Origin: Bacteroidota bacterium | GTDB lineage: Bacteria; Bacteroidota; Bacteroidia; B-17B0; Aurantibacillaceae | Assembly: GCA_018267825.1 (NCBI GenBank) | Contig: JAFDXR010000005.1 | Coordinates: 62,001 to 126,000 of the forward strand | Length of the DNA: 64,000 nucleotides | Direction of reading: 5' to 3' | In this document: in pieces, positions 1 through 8,078 of the stretch | How positions within the stretch are numbered: position 1 is the first letter of the stretch | Layout: each line of letters starts with the position of its first letter | Notes under the pieces: model-generated | Databases searched by the model: none | The model's input: the letters and a program-made list of their open reading frames with translations, nothing else | Told to the model about the DNA's origin: nothing | Program-made: the position numbers and the translations under genes

Positions 1-23
1 TAGATAGCTTGACCTTAATCAAG

Positions 24-3000
24 CTATTCTCCCCAGCCTTTAAAGTCCCGTTTTAATTCTTGTTGTTTGTCTTTCTTAGCCCATTCAAGTTCGCGTTCCC
101 AGTGTTTTATGTGATCCACATAGTTTAAAGGATTTGGAAGGCTTTTAATCATTTCTATAATTTGATTGCAGAAAACAATATGAGCCTCGATTTTCGGAAC
201 TCTACTGCCGCTTATCACGTCATTTCTCTCGAGCCACAAACTTTTTAAAATTTCAGTATCCTTATTCAAAAGAAGATACTCTTTAAAAAAGATTAGGGTT
301 TCATTGGTAAAACTATAAGTAACCACATTCATTATGGTTAATATATGTTCTTTTGAGATAAAGTTTCTTGCAATGAACTTAAAGATATATTCGCGAGCTT
401 TCTGTTCGTTATTTCCTCTATTGATTCTTTTAAAGAAAATGTTTAGAGCATGTTCCATGTTTGACCATATAGGAGCCTTTGGCATAATGATTTCAAATGC
501 TCCGTCTAAAATTTGCTCATATTCTGGTAAATTCCAGACAAAGCTCAAATGGAGATTATCAAAGCGAGAACTTATGAAATTTATATCTTTTGTTGATTCT
601 CGCAAATACTCTAACAAAAACAAATGATCGAGTTTTGAAACGGTTTCCATTTCTTTGCCGTTATAATCGTAGCTGTGGTGAATTTGCTTCTGATGAAAAT
701 AAAGGTTCTTCAAAAGCGGTATTTTATCATTGAAAAGGTTAAAGCTCTTTTCACATACGTGCGAATCAAAGGTCACCCGAACAGCCGGAGATTTAGAAAG
801 CAAAACTTCAACTATATAAGTTACCATGTTTGTGTGCTCTTGAGCAGGCGCAGGTAGTGAGCCTTTTATCTTGTTAAACAGTGCCGTAAACTTATCATAA
901 CTTTCGAGTTGACTTATATAGATATTGCAATTCGGTGAATAGATAAGGCCTACAAATTCCTTTAGTAAAAATTCATCTATTTCATCCTTCTCTAATGCTT
1001 CAAAGAATGACAGTTTCCAGAATGGTTTCATTTTATACTCATATCTATTAATTTGATTATAAAACTCCTTTGGCTCAACTAACTTAAGTTTGACCGGATA
1101 GTAGATAATGTTTAAGTATGGATCAAACTCATATCTACCCTGCATAAGCAACTCTAATGCAGAAAAAAATAGTTTTTTATCTTGCTCAGCTATTGATCTG
1201 AACATATGACCTAAGCTCATTGTTATTGAATGAGATTCGCCGTGTTCTTCATCCTTATTATAAATATCCTGAACTTGTTTTAAAACTTTCACTATAAAGG
1301 CAAGGTCTTTACCTTTTACTAAATCTTTAATTCGCTTCTCTTTTTCTTGTTCGCGTTTTGTAAAATCTCCTTCCCAGTTATCAAAAGTCCAAGTGAAAAC
1401 GCCTGCTATATCTACTAATTCAGAACCAATAAACTCAAACCAGTCATGAATCGGTTTAATACCATATTCCTCAAGTCTTTTGACATATTGGTGAATCAAC
1501 CTACAATGTGAGTAATTATTTGGTTTGAAATTCTGCTTAAAAAATTCCGTAAGAAGTATTTGCTCATCAGCGTACACTGCTGGATCAAACTCTTTACCAG
1601 CCCAGATGTATTTATTAAGTATTTTTAAAACGCGTTCCTCATGGCTTGTGAATAAGCTAAATGCTTTTGTGAGAATTTTCTCTCTTAGCTCCATTAATTC
1701 CGGCATTTTAAAGAGAGCATAATTATAGATCATCATTTGCCCATCGCCATAACCCTCAACCTGATTGTGATCCCACCCCAAAAAACTACCGGCCTTTTCC
1801 AAAAATATTTGATCAACAATATATTGTTGTTTTTCTGAATACCCTTGTTTAAGCAGTGTATTAAAAAGCATGTGCTGCCTTGCATATCCGATTCGATAAT
1901 CAAAACGGTGGTAAGCTATGTGTTCATTTAGGTGCTTTAATATTTCTGGTATTTTGGAAGGCTGTTTAAAGGCTAAATCTAAACCAAGCTCTAACGCTAA
2001 CTGTGTAAATTGCGTATTGTGATGCCAAAAATTCTGAAGTAAACCAATATGATCAGATGGCCATACAAATTCATTATTGCCATAAGTAAATTTAATTTTT
2101 GAAGTTTCAATTTCTTCCTGCTCCAAACCATCAATCCATTTTTTAATGAATTGCAAAGTGTCAATTTCACGATAAAACCAAAATATACTGTAAAACTTAA
2201 AAGATAGCTCAGGATCATTTTCCGTTTTCTTCTGTACATCAATAATTAATGTAGTTAACCTGTCTTTGAGTTCATTAAAGCCGAAGGTGTTAATTACATC
2301 AATAAGGGTTTTATTTATCTTTTTGTCAAAAGAACCTAAAGAATGCTCTATCCATAAAGAATAATTAATTACGCTACTGGCTTCGTCAATAAACGCTTTA
2401 TAAAAAACATAGGTCGCTAAAACCTGATCGGATATTTTAGCTGCCTCTTTAGAAAAAACATCAACTAATTCATATTGTTCAAGCTCAAGATAAATTTCCC
2501 ATAGTCTATCCCAATTAACATCAAAGTGAGCCGATAGCTTTTTTTTTAATTCCTCATTACCCTTATCCAATACACCAAAAAAAGATAAAATTCCGAGCGC
2601 TTTTAAGTATTCAGGCTTACTTAAGAAAGCGATCTCAGTTTCTATTTTTTTAAAATACTCATCGTACAGGCTAGTTACATCCCTTAAAACCTCAGCATTG
2701 TTGTTCTCAATTATCAGTCTGGTAGCCATTAAAGCTAAACGGCTATTACCTTTAGCCAATGATAAAATGCGCTCTATTATTACAGGGTCAATGGAACGGC
2801 CCGCAGGAACTAATTTTTTGATGATCTCTTTAATCTTTTCATCACTTAAAATTTTCAGATCAAAATCTGCAAACTTTTTATCTACGATTATTTTATTAAG
2901 CTCTGCTCTTACATAATCCCTAACGGTAATCATTACCTTTATACTACCAGGTTCTCGTTGCTGTGTAAAATGGAACAAATATTCTAAATTATGTAGTGCC

Positions 3001-3809
3001 TTGTTAGCATCATCAAATAATACTACGTACTTTTTATCTGGTAAGAGGAAAGTTTGCAAATCATCCCAAAGAGGAACGGGACTACTCGCTATTACCATTG
3101 GCATAAAGCCTTCTGCTTCATATAGCACGGTCATCTGAACGGCAAGTTTAGATTTACCGACACCAGCCGACCCGCTAATTATTAGCACATCTGTTTTAGA
3201 TAAAATCTCTTTTATAGTCTTTATTTCATCTTCTCTCCCAACGAACTCATTAACCAGAGAGGGTTGAATATTATTGGTTGTACTCGTTAAAAAATCAGGT
3301 AGTGTATAAAGCGTTCCTTTAGTTGTTTTAACACCAGGGACGTATTTATCTCCAAAACCAGGATAACGTAAGATGTTAAAAGGAATTTGTTGTATAGAAT
3401 AAATGATTAATTCAGCATTTGGATTAAAAGATTTAACTAACGCTTTTAACTCATTTAACTCAGCGGGTTTTAGTTCTTCGGTGAACGCTAAAATGACTTT
3501 TGAAACATTTGCTGGTTCAATGTCAGTATTTGTTTTATTGAAACAATGCGCTATGTCTGATTTGAGTTTATCAAAAAAGGTTTGTCCTTTACCGACCCTT
3601 TCTTGAGTTGTATATTCACAAAAAGCAAAGTTATCTCCATCTTCAAAAAAGCTATCTGGGGCACCTTTGCTGCTTTTATTTTTTCCTATTACTGAGCCAG
3701 GAGAACCAATAAATTTATATCCATCTAAATATAAGAGATGATTCATCATTTTTTGGAAGGTTCCTTGATCTATCCCCAGTAAATATTGCTCAATAATTGT
3801 TGTCTGCAT
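24..3809 (-). CDS. STAND-type NTPase with N-terminal nuclease-like domain (defence candidate)
   Basis: The protein is 1261 aa if it starts at the ATG at 3809, whose MQTTIIEQ start is more credible than an in-frame ATG 48 bases upstream. Residues about 1-120 look like a PD-(D/E)XK-type fold: PDS near residue 51, then EYTTQ near 65, although the usual lysine of ExK is not obvious. A Walker A GSAGVGKSKLA follows near residue 211, then a Walker B-like VVLFDDANK and a VMITVRDY segment, as in STAND/NACHT-like ATPases. The remaining 800 or so residues look helical and repetitive, as expected of a sensor region. Proteins with this order (nuclease effector, STAND NTPase, helical sensor) include the Avs antiviral family; that this one is antiviral is inference. 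It is transcribed away from the 3941 gene. The gene is complete, with its stop 23 bases from the window edge. Confidence 0.7.
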   Translation of the reverse strand: MQTTIIEQYLLGIDQGTFQKMMNHLLYLDGYKFIGSPGSVIGKNKSSKGAPDSFFEDGDNFAFCEYTTQERVGKGQTFFDKLKSDIAHCFNKTNTDIEPANVSKVILAFTEELKPAELNELKALVKSFNPNAELIIYSIQQIPFNILRYPGFGDKYVPGVKTTKGTLYTLPDFLTSTTNNIQPSLVNEFVGREDEIKTIKEILSKTDVLIISGSAGVGKSKLAVQMTVLYEAEGFMPMVIASSPVPLWDDLQTFLLPDKKYVVLFDDANKALHNLEYLFHFTQQREPGSIKVMITVRDYVRAELNKIIVDKKFADFDLKILSDEKIKEIIKKLVPAGRSIDPVIIERILSLAKGNSRLALMATRLIIENNNAEVLRDVTSLYDEYFKKIETEIAFLSKPEYLKALGILSFFGVLDKGNEELKKKLSAHFDVNWDRLWEIYLELEQYELVDVFSKEAAKISDQVLATYVFYKAFIDEASSVINYSLWIEHSLGSFDKKINKTLIDVINTFGFNELKDRLTTLIIDVQKKTENDPELSFKFYSIFWFYREIDTLQFIKKWIDGLEQEEIETSKIKFTYGNNEFVWPSDHIGLLQNFWHHNTQFTQLALELGLDLAFKQPSKIPEILKHLNEHIAYHRFDYRIGYARQHMLFNTLLKQGYSEKQQYIVDQIFLEKAGSFLGWDHNQVEGYGDGQMMIYNYALFKMPELMELREKILTKAFSLFTSHEERVLKILNKYIWAGKEFDPAVYADEQILLTEFFKQNFKPNNYSHCRLIHQYVKRLEEYGIKPIHDWFEFIGSELVDIAGVFTWTFDNWEGDFTKREQEKEKRIKDLVKGKDLAFIVKVLKQVQDIYNKDEEHGESHSITMSLGHMFRSIAEQDKKLFFSALELLMQGRYEFDPYLNIIYYPVKLKLVEPKEFYNQINRYEYKMKPFWKLSFFEALEKDEIDEFLLKEFVGLIYSPNCNIYISQLESYDKFTALFNKIKGSLPAPAQEHTNMVTYIVEVLLSKSPAVRVTFDSHVCEKSFNLFNDKIPLLKNLYFHQKQIHHSYDYNGKEMETVSKLDHLFLLEYLRESTKDINFISSRFDNLHLSFVWNLPEYEQILDGAFEIIMPKAPIWSNMEHALNIFFKRINRGNNEQKAREYIFKFIARNFISKEHILTIMNVVTYSFTNETLIFFKEYLLLNKDTEILKSLWLERNDVISGSRVPKIEAHIVFCNQIIEMIKSLPNPLNYVDHIKHWERELEWAKKDKQQELKRDFKGWGE

Positions 3810-3940
3810 ACTTAATTTTTTGCATTTTGTATAATAAAAATAGGCAAATAAATGCACTTAGAGGAGCCGGTGCGCTTTTTCTAATCTTTACACTCATTTT
3901 ATAAATATTTTTAATAATTTACTATAGCTCATTTTCTACT

Positions 3941-4945
3941 ATGGATGGATTTACACACCCTGCAAAAAAACTTTTGAACCTGCTTGTTACCAATGGCTCT
4001 GCCCATGAAATGAACGATGCTTTTGTCGATTTTTGTATATACTTCAATCGTCTGACTCTAAGATTTGCTAGAAATCCTATCCAGGACAGACACGTAATCG
4101 ACATAATCTTATCTAAAAACAATTTCTCTCAACCCCAAGTTTTCCAAAAGCATATTTACGCTGCGAATGTAACTTTCCAGAGACTTTTCAAAGTTGTGTT
4201 TGCCTCAAATATTAAAACCCACTCACACATTATCCAAACATTGTTGTTTGATATTAACCCCATTATTGCAAAGGCAGAAGACTTTGAGCAATATGGTGAT
4301 TCATTGAACTACGGTCACAGGGATGAGCAAATAGGCAGGGAAATATTTGATGCGGCCCGGGCTATATTTTATATACAGGCGGTCGATACTTCTAAAGCTT
4401 ATTTGAGGGAGATAAGTCCGGTATCCATATTTATGATCCGGCAGTCCCTTGAAGTGCTTGGAAAAAATGTCCTAGGATTTTCAGCCATCAAAGGTCGTCC
4501 GCAACGTTATAAAAATACGAACGTGGCTTGGAGTTATATCCAAAAGGAACTGACCAAACCTACTCCAAATATCCTACTACCTATTGAATTTTCTATCATC
4601 TGGAAAATTATCGAGTGGACGAATGCATATATCCATACAGGTGATTTAAAAGACTATTATGTAATCGAAAATGTACTTAATAGCTTAATGAAGTTATTTT
4701 ATGCATTGCCAACCGCATTGAGAACACCGAATTATGCAGGCATGTTAGTGACCTTTGGATTTATTCAAATCCAAAACTACAACCAGGTTAAACAGGATTT
4801 TACCTTATATGTGAATAGTGCCGAGAGATTTTCCAGATGGAAGCGTTTTAAAATTTGGATTAAATGGGAAAAGGCTCCAAAGCAATGGGAAGTAGAATGG
4901 ATACCTCTTAAACTTTTGAAGGAAGTAACTATTACCTCATTATGA
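3941..4945 (+). CDS. hypothetical protein, possibly HEPN-like C-terminal half
   Basis: A 334-aa soluble protein that I do not recognise. It has no signal peptide or membrane segment. The second half is helical and contains IRQSLEVLGKN followed about 80 residues later by EWTNAYIHTGDLKDYY. This layout recalls helical HEPN-like or abortive-infection proteins, but a clean R-x4-6-H motif is not visible, so the link is weak. The gene is divergent from the STAND NTPase with about 130 bases between starts, and it leads a rightward group of small genes (5112-6718). Confidence 0.6.
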   Translation: MDGFTHPAKKLLNLLVTNGSAHEMNDAFVDFCIYFNRLTLRFARNPIQDRHVIDIILSKNNFSQPQVFQKHIYAANVTFQRLFKVVFASNIKTHSHIIQTLLFDINPIIAKAEDFEQYGDSLNYGHRDEQIGREIFDAARAIFYIQAVDTSKAYLREISPVSIFMIRQSLEVLGKNVLGFSAIKGRPQRYKNTNVAWSYIQKELTKPTPNILLPIEFSIIWKIIEWTNAYIHTGDLKDYYVIENVLNSLMKLFYALPTALRTPNYAGMLVTFGFIQIQNYNQVKQDFTLYVNSAERFSRWKRFKIWIKWEKAPKQWEVEWIPLKLLKEVTITSL

Positions 4946-5111
4946 AAATGCCTTAAGAATAAGGATGCTCCTCTCAGAGCTGCCTGGGGCGTAAAAACTG
5001 AAAACTGGAGAAAAATAATAAAGTTTTCATAAAAGGACTGTACCGATGCGCTTGGTTTGTGATAAAACCGTTAAAATTCATATTTTTGTTTACCGTCACT
5101 TTACGAATATT

Positions 5112-5405
5112 ATGACCAAAAGTTTTAACGCAAAAAAAGAGACTGTTTTTAGGGCGTGTAAACAAGTCTTGAAGGATTTGGGCATGGAAATTAATGGTAG
5201 CAGTTTAGCGAATGGTAAAATTCTGGCGAGCACATCCGGCACTCTGCTCTCATGGGGGGAGGATATAGAGATTAAGATTACTGAAAAAGGAACTTACACG
5301 CTTGTTTCGGTTAGTTCTAATGCTTCCTCTCAATTATTTAGCTGGGGTAAGGATTCGGCTAATGAAAGAAATATTTTAAATGAACTAGGTAGAAAATTAT
5401 CCTGA
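5112..5405 (+). CDS. small conserved protein, stress-domain-like (unknown function)
   Basis: 97 aa from the ATG at 5112; an earlier in-frame ATG at 5046 would add 22 residues that do not fit. The pattern is an N-terminal helix (SFNAKKETVFRACKQVL) followed by beta strands with two LLSWG/LFSWG motifs. It resembles a small alpha/beta family found in many bacteria, in which an N-terminal helix precedes strands carrying ASTxxTLLSWGE. The function is unknown to me. The stop overlaps the next start (TGATG), so translation is probably coupled with the zinc-ribbon gene at 5405. Confidence 0.6.
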   Translation: MTKSFNAKKETVFRACKQVLKDLGMEINGSSLANGKILASTSGTLLSWGEDIEIKITEKGTYTLVSVSSNASSQLFSWGKDSANERNILNELGRKLS

Positions 5406-5737
5406 TGAGATTATACATTCCACGCTGTCCATATTGTCAAAGCAGAATTAATCTGAGTTTCACCGCTGCTGACAGGCAAAGCTTAAGGTACTCTTATGGA
5501 CATAGTTTTCATATTAAATGCCCAACGTGTCAAAATACAGGGATTTATCATGCGGGGAATATTTATGCAGAAAAGACCACAAATTCTGCGGCTGGAGGAG
5601 GGGCGCTTGGTGGTGTGGTAGGATTATTAGGAGGTCCAATAGGACTTCTTATAGGCGCAAGTTTAGGAGCCTTAATAGGAAGCACCAGTGATGACGAGGA
5701 TAAGCAGAAAGTAAATAGATTTAATTCAAGCTTTTGA
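5405..5737 (+). CDS. zinc-ribbon protein with C-terminal glycine-zipper segment
   Basis: 110 aa. The N-terminus has CPYC and, about 30 residues on, CPTC, which together make a four-cysteine zinc ribbon. Residues about 60-95 are glycine- and alanine-rich (GGGALGGVVGLLGGPIGLLIG), a glycine-zipper or membrane-inserting segment. The tail is charged. The start overlaps the previous stop by one base (TGATG) and its end overlaps a TTG start for the next gene, so 5112, 5405 and 5734 look like one translationally coupled unit. The molecular role is unknown. Confidence 0.65.
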   Translation: MRLYIPRCPYCQSRINLSFTAADRQSLRYSYGHSFHIKCPTCQNTGIYHAGNIYAEKTTNSAAGGGALGGVVGLLGGPIGLLIGASLGALIGSTSDDEDKQKVNRFNSSF

Positions 5738-6303
5738 AAAAGTTTTTTTTTAAAATAAAAGGATGGAAGTGGAAGCGGGTCTTACTTGTTTTCGCAATGA
5801 TTTCCTTGGTGGTTGCTGTGATAAAAGTTGACGCCATGCTTGAATCTGTCTCTTATACATTCAAAAGTATTGTAACAATGCCAAGACTTTTCCATTGCAT
5901 AATGGGAGGAGCAATGGTTATTGCTATCTCGCATTTGATTTGGGTACCCAAGGGCGGAATAGCAAAAGAGCATTTGCTATTTAAACGTGTCGGGCCAATA
6001 TTTTCTGTACCTCTAACAGTTCTTACACATTTTATTTTTGTCTATTGCGGGCTAATTATCATCTACCTTTTCTGCTACGAGGATGGTACAACCATGAAGT
6101 TCAATAATCTTGATAAAACTACTGTGGCCCTAACTATGCTTACTCTAATGACCTATGCGTTTTATAGTATAGGACTTATTCTAAGCGATATTTTTAACCC
6201 TAAAGAGGAAAAAACCGGCACACTGATGGAAGAAACCACAGAAGCATCAGACCAGAAAAGTGTTGGTGAAAATAATGGAAATGGAGAAGATACACCAAAT
6301 TGA
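5734..6303 (+). CDS. multi-pass membrane protein, unknown
   Basis: 189 aa if translation starts at the TTG at 5734, which overlaps the preceding stop (TTGA). The first ATG is at 5797 and would cut into the first hydrophobic stretch, so I prefer the TTG start, though this is not certain. About four hydrophobic segments are visible (VLLVFAMISLVVAVI, FHCIMGGAMVIAIS, a long FSVPLTVLTHFIFVY... stretch, and VALTMLTLMTYAFYSIGLIL). The C-terminus is polar and acidic. No known family was recognised. It may pair with the glycine-zipper protein upstream and overlaps the HEPN-like gene downstream. Confidence 0.6.
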   Translation: MKKFFFKIKGWKWKRVLLVFAMISLVVAVIKVDAMLESVSYTFKSIVTMPRLFHCIMGGAMVIAISHLIWVPKGGIAKEHLLFKRVGPIFSVPLTVLTHFIFVYCGLIIIYLFCYEDGTTMKFNNLDKTTVALTMLTLMTYAFYSIGLILSDIFNPKEEKTGTLMEETTEASDQKSVGENNGNGEDTPN

Positions 6304-6718
6304 CATAGCATTAATCCAGCTTGAAAGAGCGTGCAGCCTGTTTTTTGAAGGTGATCTCATTTGTGCATTAACCTTAGCCGGAGCTGCTGAAGAAATTCTT
6401 GGTGAAATTGCGAACAAAGAAAGTAAAAAGCTATTAGGACGAGGGAAGGGTGAAAAAGGTTTTAATGCTTTAAATTTAGAAGCGGGGCTTATGCACGATT
6501 TTTTTGGAGTGAATTATTTCGATTACATAAAAGATAAAAACCGACTTAGAAACAATCTCAAGCACATGACACCCGACTATCTTGTTCAATTGGATGAATT
6601 AGAGTTAACAGTTAAGCAATTTATTGGGAATGCTATTACAAACTATAAGCTTCTTAGCACGCAGCTTCCGGCATTATCGAATATTGAGAAGTTCTGTAAA
6701 ATTGTCGGTGTTTCCTGA
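6275..6718 (+). CDS. HEPN-like domain protein
   Basis: 147 aa from the ATG at 6275; an ATG at 6281 is an alternative. The protein is helical, with an ALTLAGAAEEILGEI helix near residue 31 and an RLRNNLKHM stretch in which R92 and H97 form the R-x4-H pattern of HEPN ribonuclease or nucleotidyltransferase-partner domains. HEPN proteins commonly act in toxin-antitoxin and abortive-infection modules. No nucleotidyltransferase partner is next to it, and the start overlaps the membrane-protein gene by 29 bases. A defence role is inference. Confidence 0.6.
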   Translation: MEMEKIHQIDIALIQLERACSLFFEGDLICALTLAGAAEEILGEIANKESKKLLGRGKGEKGFNALNLEAGLMHDFFGVNYFDYIKDKNRLRNNLKHMTPDYLVQLDELELTVKQFIGNAITNYKLLSTQLPALSNIEKFCKIVGVS

Positions 6719-6764
6719 AACTACTTCTCAACTGAGTAATTTGCACTTATCGGTGTTTCTGAAA
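6705..6764 (+). repeat. short direct repeat at the 3' end of the HEPN-like gene
   Basis: TCGGTGTTTCCTGAAA (6705-6720), spanning the stop codon of the HEPN-like gene, is repeated with one base missing as TCGGTGTTTCTGAAA at 6750-6764. Duplicated gene ends can mark integration sites, but no integrase is in view and the repeat is short, so this may be chance. Confidence 0.3.
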
Positions 6765-6838
6765 ACAGATTAAAAATAAATCACTAATCATTTTGGCAGT
6801 CACTTCGTTTTTGAATAATTAGACCACATAGTAAATTG

Positions 6839-7174
6839 CTACTCTTTAGCCGTTATACTAAGCGATAACCGAACAGCACGATTCGCCTTACAAGAATAAA
6901 GCAGATAATCTTTAGGCTCGACGTCCACAAAATCCCCAAACTTAAAATGCACCCCAGGGCTTTGCAGTTCGATCTGAATTTTCTTTAGACCGTCTTCTTT
7001 ACCAATTGAACGGTAAGCACTCAGCTCCAGATAGGTTTTTTCCTGCAACTGTTCTTCGGTAACTTCTATAATAAACTCAGCCGTTTCCGCATTAAATAAT
7101 ACAGGTATGGGTAATGAAGTGTCTTTATTTCTTTCGAGAGTAATGATTTTCCTGTTTAAAATATAATGCTCCAT
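6839..7174 (-). CDS. hypothetical protein, last gene of the leftward DNA-processing operon
   Basis: 111 aa, soluble, mixed alpha/beta, with no motif I recognise. It reads as a compact beta-rich domain (FIIEVTEEQLQEKTYLELSAY, then KKIQIELQSPGVHFKFGDFVDV). It lies 77 bases downstream of the 7252 gene in the same direction, and a 20-bp perfect palindrome sits between them. It could therefore be the distal gene of the operon or a separately controlled gene. Confidence 0.5.
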   Translation of the reverse strand: MEHYILNRKIITLERNKDTSLPIPVLFNAETAEFIIEVTEEQLQEKTYLELSAYRSIGKEDGLKKIQIELQSPGVHFKFGDFVDVEPKDYLLYSCKANRAVRLSLSITAKE

Positions 7175-7189
7175 AGTTTTCCCCTGCGA

Positions 7190-7209
7190 ATTTTTAGGGC
7201 CCTAAAAAT
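7190..7209. promoter_or_regulatory. 20-bp perfect palindrome between operon-distal genes
   Basis: A TTTTTAGGGCCCTAAAAA core, extended by one complementary base on each side, makes a 20-bp perfect inverted repeat with no spacer. It is followed on the + strand by a run of eight T (7213-7220). With no loop it looks more like a dimeric protein-binding site than a terminator. It lies just upstream of the 6839-7174 gene. Confidence 0.4.
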
Positions 7210-7251
7210 ACGTTTTTTTTGCTCTTATTTGGCAATTTTTACCGGTAGATC

Positions 7252-7659
7252 CTAAAGTGTAATCCATTCGCAGCTACCAGCCAGGTCTTCTAGCTGTATA
7301 GGCCCCCGGTTGGAGGAATAATAGCCTTGCCTTGCAAAACGGTCCTTCCACTTCTCAAAATATTTGGCTCTTTCCTGGGTGGTTTTAAAGGGCGGTACAC
7401 CAATACGGATGGTAATACCATCCGGCGAGATCACGTCATAGCGTTTCGACTTTTCTGATTTCTTTTTCGCATCTGTTTTCTTTGCAGCCAGCATTTTTGG
7501 TGCTTGCTTCTTGCCAGAGGCTTTTTCGGGAAAGTAATATTCAATCTGAATGCCTCCCTTAACGTCTTTGACGGTCGCTTTACCACCACGTTTTTTGATT
7601 TTTGCGAGGTGTATATCAGCTACTTTTTTGCTGGTATGTACTTTAGTATACGTTTCCAT
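7252..7659 (-). CDS. small basic protein, paralogue of the 7709 gene
   Basis: 135 aa and lysine-rich. It is clearly homologous along its length to the adjacent 117-aa protein. Both begin with a short helix (TYTKVHTSKKVADIHLAKIKKRGG here), continue with a beta segment, and end with an ISPDGITIR...KWKDRFARQGYYS...PIQLEDL...CEWI module. That C-terminal module (phase R-QGYYSS-N-G-I-L-L-C) recurs in many Bacteroidota proteins, often as an appended domain. Compared with its neighbour it has an extra lysine-rich linker at about residues 48-72. The function is unknown; high charge suggests nucleic-acid association, which is inference. Confidence 0.6.
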   Translation of the reverse strand: METYTKVHTSKKVADIHLAKIKKRGGKATVKDVKGGIQIEYYFPEKASGKKQAPKMLAAKKTDAKKKSEKSKRYDVISPDGITIRIGVPPFKTTQERAKYFEKWKDRFARQGYYSSNRGPIQLEDLAGSCEWITL

Positions 7660-7708
7660 GTTATTGTGTTTGATAAATAATTTGGTTTATGATTGAGTCA
7701 GATCTCTA

Positions 7709-8062
7709 TCAGACCTTGATCCATTTGCAGTATATTTTGAGCTTCGCCATCGGAATAAGCCCGTGTTTGGGTGACCAGTAGCCTTGCCTGGCGTAATTCA
7801 ACTTCCACTTATCGAAATACTCCTTGCTTGCTTTAAGAGAATCAAAAAGCGGCGTGTGTATGCGAATAGTCTTTCCATCCGGGGAGAGAACATCGTGCAG
7901 TTTCTTCTTTTTGGCTTTGCCTTTCTTATCCGGGAAGGAATAGGCAATCGTATATTTCCCGTCTTCGTTGAATACGGTAACCTGGCCTCCACGTTTTTTG
8001 ATTTTCTCTACGTGTGCTGCAGCGGCTTTTTTGTTGGTGTGTTTCTTTACATAAGTTTTCAT
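7709..8062 (-). CDS. small basic protein, paralogue of the 7252 gene
   Basis: 117 aa. It shares the TY-KKHT-KKA---H--KIKKRGG start and the LSPDGKTIRI...ARQGYWSPKHGLIPM...CKWI end with the gene at 7252, so the two form a tandem duplication separated by about 50 bases. It contains a lysine-rich patch (KKGKAKKKK). It is the first gene after the P-loop ATPase (16 bases away), in the same operon. The function is unknown. Confidence 0.6.
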   Translation of the reverse strand: MKTYVKKHTNKKAAAAHVEKIKKRGGQVTVFNEDGKYTIAYSFPDKKGKAKKKKLHDVLSPDGKTIRIHTPLFDSLKASKEYFDKWKLNYARQGYWSPKHGLIPMAKLKIYCKWIKV

Positions 8063-8078
8063 GATATAGTGTTTTAAT

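Noticed and set aside
6705-6764. Integration-site core (att) repeats at the 3' end of the HEPN-like gene
   Set aside because: The repeat is only about 15 bp and imperfect, with no integrase or tRNA in view, so it is listed as a plain repeat only.
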